Positions 37,519-50,647 of a stretch of DNA of 64,000 nucleotides are shown one piece after another. The stretch lies in NCBI GenBank assembly GCA_016748015.1, contig JAAOMT010000479.1, positions 722,888 to 786,887 of the forward strand, read 5' to 3'. Below the pieces are notes generated by a model, which saw only the letters and a list, made by a program, of their open reading frames with translations, did not search any database and was not told the DNA's origin. Numbering within the stretch: position 1 is the first letter of the stretch; the number at the start of each line of letters is the position of its first letter. Both the position numbers and the translations under genes were made by a program. Origin of the DNA: Geosiphon pyriformis. Taxonomy: Eukaryota; Glomeromycota; Glomeromycetes; Archaeosporales; Geosiphonaceae.

Positions 37519-40500
37519 ATGTTATGGGTTGTCTTGATTTGGCTCGCTCTGACGTTTTCATACCACATAAATGTCAATGCCAATAACTTTACAATATCCG
37601 ATTCTGGTGATTCATTTTCAATTATGAAAGTTGAAACATACTATGATGGCACACTAATGCTACAGTTGCAAGATGCTGGAGATAATACCAGAAATTCTCA
37701 TCAGCTTGATCTTCGACTGATTCATCCTAACGGAATCGTTTCAACTCTGGCTGTCCCTTTGACAGATACAAACTCATCCGATGATATTTCAGCGGTTGCT
37801 TTTCCATTATCTCCAGGTTACATTTTTGTTACGGTAGTTTACCTCTCAAATAACACAATAAATGGTAAGATTATTTCATGGAATGGGGATGTTCTTCAAA
37901 GGTATGTTGTTTTATATCGTAATTCGCTCATATTGTTTAGCTGCTGTAATATTTTCAAACTAAATTTAGTGATGTCGATTTGGATGGTGGGACAGTCGGG
38001 AGTCCTGATAGCTATTCTTTCAAGTTGAACGTTGATCCCTCAAAAAATTTTCTTTGGGTAGCAAACATAACACAGAACTCCACAACTAATCTCAGCTGGA
38101 CTGTTCTTGGCTCAAAGTATAAAAAAAGATTATAATTCCTTTTGAAAAGATATTAGTTTTAAAAAATTAACCTTCACGTTTTTTTGTTTTTCGGAAAATT
38201 CAACAGGTCAGATCATTATCAATTTCAAAAGCTTCAAAGCGGGATCATAAAAATTCCCGAGTCCCTCCGTTTACAGCAATTTAAATCTTTTGAAACAATT
38301 GAAGGCGGTTTTGGGATTGCTTACCTGACGAGGGAATCAAGCTTAATGACTATAAATGACGATGAGCAATTCTCTTTTTCGCGCAATGGCACGTTTCTCG
38401 CTATTCCCAGATGGCAATTAAGCGTTACGTTTCTTGAACCTGAAGCTGAAAAGTTCAAACAACCTCTTCTCATATATCAAACTGGTGTTCCATTTGACGC
38501 GCTCCAATTGGGATTAAATGATTGCTCTTATGGATTGGATGGAAGTGGATATTCTTGCGTTTTGGTATTCTCCGATTACAAAAAAGATCCCCATTCTTCT
38601 TCTAGTGGGGAAGCTTACGTGGAGAGCCTGTTTTTGCGAATCACCTTCTTATCAAGTGGCGCAATTAAGAGTATAATAAATTTGGTCCCACCTCAAGAGG
38701 GAACGGATTTGAGGTTTCAATCCTTGAAAGCGATACCTTTTGGAGGTTTCTTGGGGTTATACTTTTCAAATGTTTCTAAATTGGGAGTAATATATGACAC
38801 TAGTGGAGAAATGGTTGGCGAGATTCCATTAGCCAAAAATGTCGACACTTACGGCGTTTTCCCAAATAATACCCTTTACCTTCTTAATAAGCAGCTTTCA
38901 AATCAAGTAAGCCTTGAGACTGTTGAGATATTTACGTATCCATTAAAGAAAATACTTGGCAATGGTAGGATTTTGAAATTAATGAAACAGCTTTAGATAC
39001 TTAAAATGAACCATATTTCTTACCATAAATTCTCAAAACTCAGATAATCGATTCAACAATCCTAGTATCGAAGCAAGCTCACCAGTTATCGGTGATACAA
39101 TTAAGCTGTCCGTACCTAAAATTTCCGTGACATTTCGACTTCAAATCGAAAAATCCGTTGGCAATGTATCAATTTTTCAAGCGAATGGAAGCTCTCCTAT
39201 TTTGCGCCAATTCTTTTCAGCGAAAACAGGGTTTTGCTCAATACAAAATGATTCACACACTATATGGATCGACATTTTGAGCAGCACCTTTAACCAACAA
39301 GGTGCCAAATATTATGTTACACTTGATAACAACTTCGTAGAAAGCAAGTCGGCTGGTCAAGCATTATTTGGGATTGCAAAAGATACGTGGTGGTTTTCAA
39401 CAGGTGCTTTTAAAGCCTTTTCGAATTATCTGTTTGATTTTACAGATTAATTGCAACTATTTTGTCAATTATTTAGAGACTCGAACAAATCTTTACTCTG
39501 GTAAAAAGTTTGAAGCAGATCAATGGAGTTAACCTGGTTATTACCTTGAACTTAATGATTAACTTATTTTGATTTAGATTCTGTTCAAGGTTTACTTCGA
39601 TTAGACGTTGATGGCACATCTTATTTTGAACGCCTCAATAAAGAACAAAAAGCCGAGTTTTTCCGGCAAATGTTATTTGAAATAGCTCAATCTATTCCAA
39701 TTGAACAATCCCGTCTTTCTACAAGCCAAAAATATCAGTTGGATTCTAATTCACAAAAGAGGAAACTGCTGTTCCCGTTGAAAATCTCAGACACTAAAAA
39801 TTTAAAAAAACCCAATGCTATCCAAGTCACACAAGATCTTAACACGCTCATCCTAAATAAAGAAATTTCCCCAATTTCGATAAAATCTTCAACCAAATTC
39901 TTGGACACAACTTATGGCTATCAGCGAACCCGTAAGTTTTTGAATCATCATAATTTTTGTTTCCGTTCGTCTCCAATTCTTATTATTTACGATCTTTTTC
40001 TAGCCAATTTATGGGAAGAATACAAATCGCCATTAATTGCATGGGGATGTGGTATACTTATTATAACATTTATATACTTTTTGGCAAGAATAAAGTACCC
40101 GCAGGTATATTTTCGTTGCTTTCTCATGAAATTAAGAGGATCAATTTAAGCGTTCTCTTCCAAATAGGGACGTAACCGGAAAATATTCCAATTTAGCTTG
40201 ATTGTGGTCGATTTCGGATTGGATCTCGCCTTTTTGGTTTATAACAGCAGAGACGTTCCTTGGCTTTTTATACCTTGGTACGTAACAATTATGTTTAAGA
40301 AATTTATTAAAGGTTCTATTTATTGAATCATGGATTTTTGGACTGTCTAGTCTCGCCGTTTTCTCGGTTCCAATCTTATTGAACTTGCTACAGGCCTTTT
40401 GGTTGTTGATAAATGAAATTACCAGAAACGAAGCATTCGCCAAATGGTTTCATCATCACACTAAATCGGCTTCAATTATCACATTGATAGCTGCAGCAGA

Positions 40501-40965
40501 CGTAGAAATAGTTACCCTTCTTGGATCACGAATTGCTGGATTTGCTTTTTTTAGCGCCCCATTTTCTGTCAATGCCAATAATTGGATTTTTTGGAGTACC
40601 ACTATAAACATGTTCATTGAGGATCTTCCTCAATTGGCTATTCAGGTAAAGAAATTATTTTACTCGAATATAATGAATTGGCTTTGCGTTTTCAAACTCG
40701 TTCTTTTTTATAGATTCTGTATCGATTCAACACCGTATCTTATGAGATTATTCCATATCTCTCTCTCATTGTCAGCTCTCTCATAATGGCAACTAATATC
40801 ATTGGACGTGTCTATAATTGTGCTGAAAAGGCCCAAGATTCACACCAAATTAAATACCAGGAAGCAGGCGAAAAAGTTAACTTTCAACAAAGTCGTTTAA
40901 GCACAATAACCATTGAGAGAAAAGGGCCCTCCAATATTTCACATCATGAATATTCTTCGTCGTAG
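37519..40965 (+). CDS. Secreted-ectodomain multi-pass membrane protein (Glomeromycotina family, unknown function)
   Basis: Ten exons: 37519-37901, 37970-38116, 38207-38964, 39044-39403, 39477-39500, 39578-39931, 40004-40104, 40168-40277, 40351-40645 and 40714-40965. They total 2784 nt and 927 aa, and every junction keeps frame with GT-AG. Residues 1-22 are a signal peptide (LWVVLIWLALTFSY). Residues 23 to about 675 form a large beta-rich ectodomain with many N-x-S/T sites, possibly propeller-like. The C-terminal 250 residues hold about six hydrophobic segments (near 685, 717, 742, 785, 825 and 856). Polar motifs sit inside them: VVDFGLDLAFL, ADVEIVTLL and FIEDLPQLAIQ. A short cytoplasmic tail follows. 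I recall similar C-termini in Rhizophagus predicted proteins, but no function. The D-x3-D and E-D-x-PQ-x2-IQ motifs loosely recall XK-related scramblases (inference). The 24-bp exon 5 is unusually small. Confidence 0.85.
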
Positions 40966-43900
40966 CCTCCTTGAACTTCACAAAATATAGGAGCTATGAT
41001 TGTCACATACATCAAATTTTATAGGATATATCTAGTCGATAAAAACTATTCATTCCAAAAACGTCTAAAAAATATTTAAATTCCAGTTAAATTGAAAAGC
41101 ACACTAAAAATGCGCATGTTTTAGAAATTTAAATTTTACACGAAATTTTGTAAAAGTAAAATAACAAACATTGTCAAGATGTATTTTGCCATTGAACTCG
41201 GAAGTAAGAGCATGGTTCTTGTTACTTTCTGCTTGAAATAATAAAGTTTTGGTTTTTAAGATCAACATGTATAAGTCTAAATACTTGGATACATTTAAAG
41301 GTAGGTATAAAGTCGCTCGGATGGCTTCAGTCGGGAATCATGTAGATTACTGTTCGACCTGTACTCTATAAGCCTCAGATGCCATTTTCGCCTCTATCTA
41401 TACATCCACTACATTTAACCTTCTAAATTCAGACGTCATCATTTTCTTGGTCTTGTGATGTTATTGAAAGGAGCCAGAATGCTGTTTATCATGGTATCCA
41501 TCAACAAAATCACAGATCTATTATGGTTGCCGAATTGTAGGTGAATGAATACTAAACTCTATTTTGTTTTTACTTTCTTTTTAACATCAATTTAATATTA
41601 GCTTGAAGTTGTTTGTATTTCTAATGGAAAAATATATGTTTTAATTAATTTTACATTGAAAATATAAAATAGAATTTAAATAACCACAGTAATTTTGTTA
41701 TTAAATTGTTGTTACACATTTAATTCAATTAAGTTTATATTTCTCTCAATTTCCTTATATATTAACTTGTTATTTCAACTCATAGCAATATATTGAAAAG
41801 TAATAATTAAAACAATATTGAGTTTTTAATAATTAATTCTAAGATTAATATAATTGTTAATATTGTGGTTAATATATTAAATTAATATTGTTTTGTGAAA
41901 AATATTTATTTAATTTTTATCAAAATGTCTAAATATGTTGCATAATAACAAGTTTTAATTATAGAATAAAATAATTTGATTCTAGCTTTGATTTTAATTT
42001 TAATAATATAATAAAAATTTTCAGGTTTTTTTCAGGTTTTTTTTATTTTTTAGATGATTTTAATTAAAAGTTTGATTCTTTTAAAGTTATGTTGTTAATT
42101 GCCATTTTATAGAATTTAGCATTTTTTATTTTAAAAATATATTGATTTAAGATTGTACTTTGAAATAATAGTTAACAGGGCCAAATTAATTACAAATTTG
42201 AGTTTTTATTGATTCTGCTTTATTGATTTTATTCTTTAAGTGCTTAAAGAAAGCAAAATTTTCTTTAATATTTTGTATAGAATTTTTAATTTTTTGAAAT
42301 TTATTTAAAAATAATTCTTGAATTGAAAAAAGCAATTAATTTTTTTTAAATTTTCTGGGTTTTGGTGTATTATGCAATGTTGTTGTTAATCTTAATAAAA
42401 CAAGTATTGATTGAATTGCTGAAAATTGAACATTATTTTTTCAATTTGGTAATAAATTTATGTAATTTTATTTTTTAGTCTGATAAATAACATTTTTCAC
42501 AATATTTTCAATATTTTATTTAAGTGTTTTAAAATATTTATAAGATATTGGTTTATATATTTATTATTTTTAAATTCTTGTGCACAATGAAAATAAAATT
42601 GGATGTAGTATTTAAAAATTGTAAAAATTATTAGTTTTGTTTTTTTCGAATTTTACGTTCAAATTATTGTAGTCTCTTGATAACTAATTTTAATGGTTAC
42701 AATTATATAATATAAGTTTAAAAACATTTTGCAAGCTATTTCTAATATAGATTAATATCAAAAATTCTAAACACTTTTTTTTTAGTAATTTCTTCTTTAG
42801 ATTCAATACCAAAATATTTATTTATTGAAAATAAACAATAGTAATTTAAAATTTAAATACTAAATTTTGTAATTTTAAATAAAATTTATTATGGTTATAA
42901 AATTTTTATATGTAGTATTAAGAAGTTTGTAGTTTTATTAATTTTGCTTTTAATTTGGTAGCAATTTTTATATATTTTTTTATAATTTTTAAGACTTGTC
43001 AGATGGTAAAGGTTTTTTAATTTTGTATAGTCCAATATTTTTATTATTACAATACTTATAAAATCAAATCAGTATATCTTATTAATATTAAGTTGTTAAG
43101 TTAAGATGTTTTTCTTCACAAATTTAGAGAAATAAATACATTTTTAAAGTAAGAAATATTGTTTATAGCTGATTAAAATAAATTCGATTTTAAGTTATTT
43201 TTGGTTTTTGCTTAAAAAAAATATAAGTGTTAATTTTTTGACCATTAATTAAAATGAGTTTAATCAAATTTTATTTAGAAACATGTTAAATTATTAAATT
43301 TTTGTTTTCATGAATATTTTGTGTTTTGGAATTTTTGATTAAGAATATTTTGACAAACCATGAAAAAAATTGATTTAAATCTGAGAAAGGAATACATGAT
43401 CACACGATATACCAAACTTATTTTTTGAAAAATCAATTGTGTCTTTAGGGTATAATTCAAATCATATTAACTGCAATATTACACTTTAGAAAATTCAGAA
43501 ATTTTGAATTAAACTTGCTGGGTATCATTGAAAAAAATCCCAGCTTTAAACATTTGGTTATCATTTAGTATACAAGTTTCCCAACATTTAATAGCAAAAT
43601 TCTGGTGAAACTTGAATTAAATCCTCAAATTTAAACATAATAGCCATTATACCAAATTTTTTCAATTTATAGCAAAAGAGTTGAACAACTTTCAGCTTTA
43701 GTGTTTAAAACTTTACTTGAAATTTCAAACATATTTTTTTTATCAGAAATTGCATAATTTCGCCCCTTTGGGAAAAATGTCTAAATTGGTTGATCCAATT
43801 ATCGTTACTCCAAATAATTTAGTTGCAACCAAATCTGATGCTTATTTTATCTTGACTGTTATAATTTTGCGATGCATGTTGCAGCCATTATATGAATTTC

Positions 43901-44564
43901 AACATTTAGCTTATGTCGAAGAATGTTTTGTGCAGCGACATGTGATCAGTTTCAGATGGGAACATTTATTTTCACACTTACTATCTTTATCATCACCCAA
44001 ATAATATATAATGAAAACTTGGGCTGGCAACGGACTCTCAATTCCGGTCGATATCTCTATTAGAGGTTAGCTGATTCCAAATAATACATTCCCAGCGTCA
44101 TTGTTGTACTTCCTAATGGAAGCTAATCAATCATGATATTCACATATATAAAAATAATTGTGTTGCAGAATTCTGCTACACTGTGAAAAAGATTGTCCGT
44201 TTTTGTTGTTATGTCACTAATTAATAGCTGCTGATAAATTGTTTTGATTTGTCGCTCTCTTCTTCCTCTTCTTTTGGTTCATATTTTTGCCGTCGTCGTC
44301 GTCGTTTCGAAAAGCAGCAATCCTAAAAGATACCCTGTTTTTTTTTTTTAATAATATTCTATTTTTACGAAAGAAATTACTGGTATATAATTGTCAAAAG
44401 ACTTTTTTAAAGGCAAAAGCATTGTAAACGGTTTTTATCAATTTTTACTTTGATTATTGGATTGTGTCCTTTTTGATTTTTAATACATGTTTTGAAGTAT
44501 AATGATTTAAAAATTAATTGTTTTAAATTTTATGAAAATTTACAAGATATTGAATACGTAAAAA
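40966..44564. other. AT-rich intergenic region with weak coding remnants
   Basis: 3.6 kb without a supported gene. 41270-41540 has normal composition and may be an old gene or transposon fragment; minus-strand reading gives scattered pieces such as EAKMASEAYRVQVEQ. 41570-43650 is strongly AT-rich. A 95-codon plus frame at 43717-44004 (with ATKSDAYFILTVIILRCML) has mixed composition but no recognisable domain or intron support. A (CGTCGT) run lies near 44291-44305 and a T run near 44338. Confidence 0.45.
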
Positions 44565-45126
44565 ATGGGAATTACATCATCTCGAAAGAATGTTCCCTTA
44601 GACACCCAAAATAGTGCACTTAATACAACCAACAATTCGAAAATTATTTATGAAGAATCGAAAGTTGATGTCCAAGAAATTTACCATGAACAAACAAAGT
44701 CATTGCATAAAGGAGAAGTGTATGGTGTTGAGGAGGTATAGGATTGTTTTTTTTTTTGAAAATTATATTTTTTCATTTCGCATTTAATAATTTGATCTAA
44801 TTAAGATGATTGGAAATCCACAAAGATTAAGTTAAATTTTCTTTTATTAAGTCCCCTCATGAAACAATTCATGATGAATTGAATAGAAACCGGTTAAGTA
44901 GACAAAGTTCTGTGATTGATTATCATGATACGCCCAATGAAAATCTACCTCCATTTCAACTAGAGTATCAATATCACACTCGAACACAAAGCAACCTTTA
45001 CTTGATATCACTTGATAATTATCCCGGATGTAATGGGTCTTATAAAACATCAAGTTGCGCTAATCGAATATTTGATGAAGATATCGAAAACTTCACACCA
45101 CCATCAATCAATTCTATAAATACTAT

Positions 45127-45181
<55 letters not shown>

Positions 45182-45580
45182 TCAACATCTTTGAATTATT
45201 CCCAATCATCCTCCGAAAAAAATCCATCTTTAAATACTTGGGGACATCCATTAATAATTTCCGATTATACTACCTATCGATGGACTAACACGGATCGATG
45301 TGCCGTAACACAACAATTTGTAGATTTAGTGGAGGAACGCGAAGAAAGTGGGGAAGAAATTACCTATAAAATAATCGCAAAAGAGTTGGCAGCTTTATGT
45401 GATCAACGTGTATCGGTACGAGATTTGAAACGGCAAGTGAAACGATATTTAACTGCAAATTTTATACCGACTGATATCGTGATATTGGAAGCGATGCAAC
45501 GTTGGGTTGATTTTGAAGAGATGAAACGAGGAGTAGAGAGCGGCTCCGCTTCGGACCATATGGATACTGATGAAGGTTAA
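44565..45580 (+). CDS. Putative N-myristoylated protein with poly-Thr tract, unknown function
   Basis: Two exons, 44565-44735 and 44852-45580, 299 aa. The 116-bp intron has donor GTATAG and acceptor TTAAG, phase 0. The protein starts MGITSSRKN, a good N-myristoylation pattern (Gly2, Ser6, basic residues after), which suggests membrane attachment. Residues 60-145 are polar and probably disordered. Residues 150-167 are 18 consecutive Thr encoded by an ACT microsatellite. Residues about 190-285 form a helical, charged domain (WTNTDRCAVTQQFVDLVEER, then ITYKIIAKELAALCDQRVSV and LKRQVKRYLTANF). The tail is acidic (HMDTDEG). I do not recognise the C-terminal domain. The start was chosen because it is the only ATG in frame with the intron and gives a plausible acylation signal. 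Confidence 0.8.
45128..45181 (+). repeat. ACT microsatellite within a coding exon (18 Thr codons)
   Basis: Sixteen or so pure ACT codons, then ACC codons, in frame inside exon 2 of the myristoylated protein. A trinucleotide unit keeps the frame when the repeat length changes. Confidence 0.95.
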
Positions 45581-46290
45581 AATAAATAAAATAATTCAAA
45601 AAGTCACATAATTTAAAAATTTGAAAACTATAATTTAAAAAATAAGATTTCAAAGGCTGATATCGATTAGAGAATCATTTAATATATATTAAAAGAAAAA
45701 TTATTATTCATCATATTTAAAATGATTTTTTAATTTTTAAAAATTAAATAAATTCAAAAACAACAAAACTAAATTTTATGAGATGCTATCAAGTTTTTAA
45801 CTAACTAATCAAAGACTAGCAATTGAAGAAGTACATGCATTTTAAAAACTCAAATACAAAACGTTCTTTCTTACCATTCCCGTACCAACAAGAACGTTGA
45901 TCAATTTTACCATTACCAGGGATTTAAAATGTCAGGAAAAACCTGCACGTCAAAAAGTGATCATCATTGAATTAAATGTGGTTAGATTGGAAAATTGTAC
46001 ATTGATTATTATTATTATTTTTTTTTCAAACAAATTTGAAAATTCTTTATATTTTTATTACGCTATCAACTAACATAAAAATTTTCTTATTAATATTTAT
46101 TTTTTAATCTGGTTATCTAATCCTCAAACATTTCGATTTGATGCTGATTCTAGTCAACTATCAAAAATATTATATCAATATTGGATATTTTGTTTGAATT
46201 TTAAATGAGCTGAATCGTAAGGTTTAAATCGTGGATAACATCCAATGGAAGTTCCAAAAAATTTAGATATCTCTTACACCATTCAAAATT
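45581..46290. promoter_or_regulatory. Spacer upstream of the first OPT gene
   Basis: 710 bp between the myristoylated-protein stop and the OPT gene A start codon, same strand. AT-rich, with an ATT/T run near 46000-46026. No ORF. It should contain the OPT promoter, but I see no convincing TATA box or known nitrogen-response cluster. Confidence 0.4.
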
Positions 46291-49200
46291 ATGTATCCTC
46301 CTTTGAAATTTTTTAAAAAAATTTTCAAATTCCGAGAAAACAAACTCAAAAATCCAGCTAATCAACCACAGAATGATTTTGCCGTTGATAAAAACTCAAC
46401 TTTATTTAAAGACAAACAAATTGAATCTTCAAAAGAAATGGACGAGAAAGCTGAATTTGAATTAGATGACCTAGAAAAAGAAGAAAATTCTCCGATTCCT
46501 GCTGTTGCCGCTGTAAATATTTAAATGATTGTCAAACTTATAGTTTTTAGCTCACTCTCGAACCCTAACAAAATTAAATTAGACATTTTTCGATAAACTA
46601 CAAGGCAGTGAGTCCGAAAGATGACTCAACGTTACAATCGATCACTTTCCGATTTTGGGTGTTGAGCACAGTACGTTACTAATGCTCAAGTCAACTTAAT
46701 AAAATATTTTAATCCTATCAAATAAAATTGGTCTATTAATTAATTTTTGCGTTAAAATAATTCTTAATTTTCCAGTTTTTTTCAATTTTATCAGCGTTTC
46801 TCTCGCAGATATATGCATTTCGACCAAATCGGACGGTTTATTCACCTTTTTTTGTTTTACTTGGGTCCTATGTTATTGGTAAATGGATGGCAGCTGTTTT
46901 ACCAACACATCAATATCAGATTGGCAAATGGAAATTTAGTTTAAACCCAGGTAGTTTGATGGTTTATTGATAGATCTGATTTTTTTAAAAAAATCTTTTT
47001 TTTTTTAATTGAGAAAAATTTTATCAGGTCCTTTTAACATCAAAGAAAATGTTTGCATAGTTATTTCAGCTAATGCTTCTGGTAGTGCATCTGGATGGGC
47101 TTCGGTATAATAAAATTCTTTTTATAATGATTATGAAGACTTTAAAAAATTTATAGTTTAAATGCCTAATTTTCAAAAATTTAGGAAGTAATAGCAATCC
47201 AGAAGCTTTTTTTTAAAAAAGATGTTGGATGGGGCATAGGAATATTGTTTATAATGAGCACATTAATGATTGGTTATGGAATTGCTGGCTTTCTTAGAAA
47301 ATGTGAGTACCAACTTTCATAATTTACAATTATAATTGATTTGTATCTCTTTCTAATTTTATCTTCCATTAATCTATTTTCATACGGTCAATCAATCGTT
47401 CAATAATAATAGATCTCATCTACCCAGCAAATATGATCTGGCCTGAAGTCTTTCCTTTCACCTCCCTTTTCAGTTTATTACACAGTCGAACCGAAAAAGA
47501 AGCCAACAAGAGAGCACAATTCTTTTTCATCACATTTTCCGTGATTCTTGTATGGCAATTTGTTCCGCAGTATATTTTTCCTTGGTTGACAAGCATGGCG
47601 TTGCTCTGTTTCGCTGGAAAATCAAAGACCATTAATATTCTTGGAAGTTCATATAGAGGAGCTGGTATTTTATCTTTCTCTTTAGATTGGAACGCTATTT
47701 CAACTTTAAGTCCGTTGATTACTCCTTGGTAAGACTATCAGTAAAAAATTACTTGAATCGATTTGTAATTTGTTTCTTACTTTTATGATATCGCTTGTTT
47801 AAAACGAGCAATTAGGTGGGCTACTGTGATTGTTATTTTATCAGGAATAACAGCAGCTTGGATTATTGCACCAATTTCTTATCATTATAATGTTTTGTGA
47901 GTTTCTTTAATTTTTTTGGCTTCTTTCAATAAATTAATAAATAAATTTTTTGTTAACTTAATTTTTGAATATTGGGTAAAAAAGTGAAGCAAAGAGATTA
48001 CCTTTCCGTTCACCAAATATATTGGATAAAACTGGTGCCATGTAAGACTCAAAGATTCTTTTTTCTTAAATTGAACAACATTATGAATATTAATCTTTAT
48101 TGTCTTGTACACTTTGAAGATACAACCAAACATATATCATTGATCAGAATAATGGCAGTCTGAATTCAACTGCTTATGAAGAAGCTGGACCTGTTTATAT
48201 ATCCGTTACATTTGCTCTACTTTATTTCTATAGATTTGCTTCTTTACCAGCCGCCATTACTCATGTTGCTTTATTCTATGGAGAAGAAATTTATCAAAGA
48301 TTTCATGATAAAACCTGTAGTAAAACCGAAGATATCCATTATAAAAAGATGAAAAATTATGAAGGTGAATGAATTTTTTAGCTAAAATAATCAAAAATCA
48401 CCAAATTTAATGAATTGCCATTTTCTTGATTGTCAGAGGTCCCAAATTGGTGGTATTCTTTGTTATTTTTCAGTATGTTGGCTGTTACAGTAATTTTGGG
48501 ATACATGAATGATGTGAATCTGCCATGGTGGGGTACTTTTTTATCTATAAGCCTTTCTGTTATTACAGCTTTACCTGTCGGTAAGTTGTTAATCTTTTGG
48601 TGTATCTTTTTTCTTTTCATCCTTGTTTGAACTTGAAACTTTTTCCTAGGTATCATTACTGCAGTCTCTGGAATAAAGATTGGAATTCATATTGTTTCTC
48701 AATTGATTTGTGGGTGAGTCTCATCCCTACTAATAGTTTTTGAAAATAGGAAAACTCATTTTATGTTGTAATTAAATTTCAAAGCCAAAATTTTTTTTAA
48801 AGAAGCTTGAATATTTTACAAATTTAGATACATTTTACCAGGTCGACCAATAGCTAATGCTTTTTTCAAGGCTTACTCATTTTTGGCAAGTTATCAATGT
48901 TTTTGCTTTTTGAAACAACTTAAATTAGGTAAGCTTTTTTTTTTTTTTTTTTTTTTTTTTTGAAATATGGCTTCTGAGCCGATTGTATTGTTGACTCGAA
49001 ATTTCCTTTTTTTCATAAAACTAAAAAATATTCCAAAGGACACTACATGAAAATTCCACCAAGAGTTTTATTCCTTAGCCAAATATGGGGAACTGTTTTA
49101 TCAGGATTTACTCGTTTTGCAACATTGCAATTAATTTTTAAAACAAAAAGGAGGATATTGGATGGATCTGAATCTGATCCTACCGGACAGGCATGGAAAA

Positions 49201-50037
49201 TAATATTTATTTATCGCTCTATATTTTCCAGATATAAGGGAATTTAATACTGAATTATAATTTTTTTTCAAACTTAACAGTGGTCAGGAAATGTTATCCA
49301 AATTGGTAATGCTGTCACAATAATTTGGGGGCTTATTGGACCTGCCCGAGTTTTTGGTATGGGTTAAAAAATCTTTTCCCAACTTGTTTGCTATTCTCAT
49401 TTTCGCGACTAAATAAGATAATTTTACCAAATTATTCTCCTCATAATTTCTTTTCCAAAACGCAGGACCATCATCAATCTACCATCCGCTATTATACGGT
49501 TTTATCTTCGGAGCAATTATCCCAATCCCAATATATCTTCTTCATCGCCGATTTCCAAAAGCAAATTTTAAATTATTTAACACTCCGTTGATGCTTAATG
49601 CTCTTTGTATCTTGCCCACTGAGTACACCAATTCTTTAGTCATGGGATTAATTGCTGGTGGTTTGAGTCAGTTTTGGGCTGCACGGTACAAAAAGAATTG
49701 GTTCAAGCAGTAAGTTTAATGAATTTTGGTGATCACATAAAGCGGGTGATAGGAAGTATTATTGACTAATTTTTACGATCAATCAGATACAATTATATTT
49801 TATCAGCGGCATTAGATAGCGGGACTCAAATTATGACGTTATTAATTTTTTTCTGCTTTTCTGGATTAGTAAAGGTATTTATATACGTCTAACATTTCCT
49901 TTCAAATTTATGGGAGGTTTCTTTTTGATTCTCTAAATTAAAAAATCTTCATAATATGTCACATGTAGGTCGATTTCCCAGAGTGGTGGGGAAACAATCA
50001 TCAAACGCAAGGCGAGCGATGTTTTGATGATAAATAG
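46291..50037 (+). CDS. Oligopeptide transporter (OPT family), copy A
   Basis: Seventeen exons, 764 aa: 46291-46512, 46605-46670, 46776-46950, 47028-47104, 47185-47302, 47413-47728, 47816-47896, 47985-48041, 48120-48364, 48437-48580, 48650-48713, 48828-48928, 49039-49190, 49281-49356, 49466-49709, 49787-49874 and 49969-50037. OPT proteins are proton-coupled importers of small peptides (tetra- and pentapeptides, glutathione) with 12-16 membrane spans. Visible family motifs in order are NPGPFNIKEN (about residue 153), NMIWPE, FPWLTSMALLCFAG, LSFSLDWN, EDIHYKKMKNYEEVPNWWY, LPWWG, GYILPGRPIANAFFKAY, LKLGHYMKIPPR, SQIWGT, WGLIGPARVFG, YNYILSAALDSGTQ and a C-terminal PEWWGNN. The N-terminal 74 residues are hydrophilic and cytosolic. 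Intron 13 uses a GC donor (CAG|GCATGG). It converges with copy B. Confidence 0.95.
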
Positions 50038-50647
50038 AATTCTATTGGGTCAAGTTTTCCGCCCAATTTAGTTTTTGAAACAAGTTTTAATACCAATAGC
50101 ATTTAATTTTCAAATTTTTTTTTTTTTTGAATCCTATTTTTTTATTTAAATTATGAAAACTAATATTTTATTAAAGTCGTAAAAATATAGGTTTGATAAA
50201 TTGATTTCGTACAGTCTTACGTTTGCAATTCGATAGTTTATTGCAATGACGGCTGTCATAGAAATTTGCAAGAGACTATACTCAATACCAATTGAAAATT
50301 CATATGGGCTAACTTTAATTTTATTTAAAAGAACAGCCACTAATTTATATGTTACATGGAAACGCCCCTATATCTAATATCTGTTTCTTATATATCAAAG
50401 TAAATTTACAGAAAATATGACTTTGTGACTTTATCCGTGATTTACACTTTCAGATAATGACTTGTTTGTTAAAAAGTTAGGGAAGAAAGTATTTATATAT
50501 TCTGAGTAGAGTGAGGATAAAGATTAATAATAATAATCTTAAATTTTTTGCAGAAATGTAAAATTCTCAAAATTCACTATTCTTTTCTAATAAAAAATTT
50601 TTGTGGAATAATAACAAGAGTAAAATAATAAACAGCTCTTCAAAAGT
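50038..50647. other. Convergent spacer between OPT copies A and B
   Basis: 610 bp shared 3' flank of the two converging transporters. AT-rich; contains the 3' UTRs and poly(A) sites, which I cannot place. No gene seen. Confidence 0.5.

Noticed and set aside
40282-40312. A 31-bp intron in the 927-aa gene between exons 8 and 9
   Set aside because: It keeps frame but is too short for normal splicing. The 73-bp intron 40278-40350 (GTACGT to CTAG) also keeps frame and fits the size of the neighbouring introns.
43717-44004. 95-codon plus-strand ORF as a gene
   Set aside because: Some coding character, but there is no upstream start context, no recognised domain and a probable frame break near its end; mentioned only in the intergenic entry.
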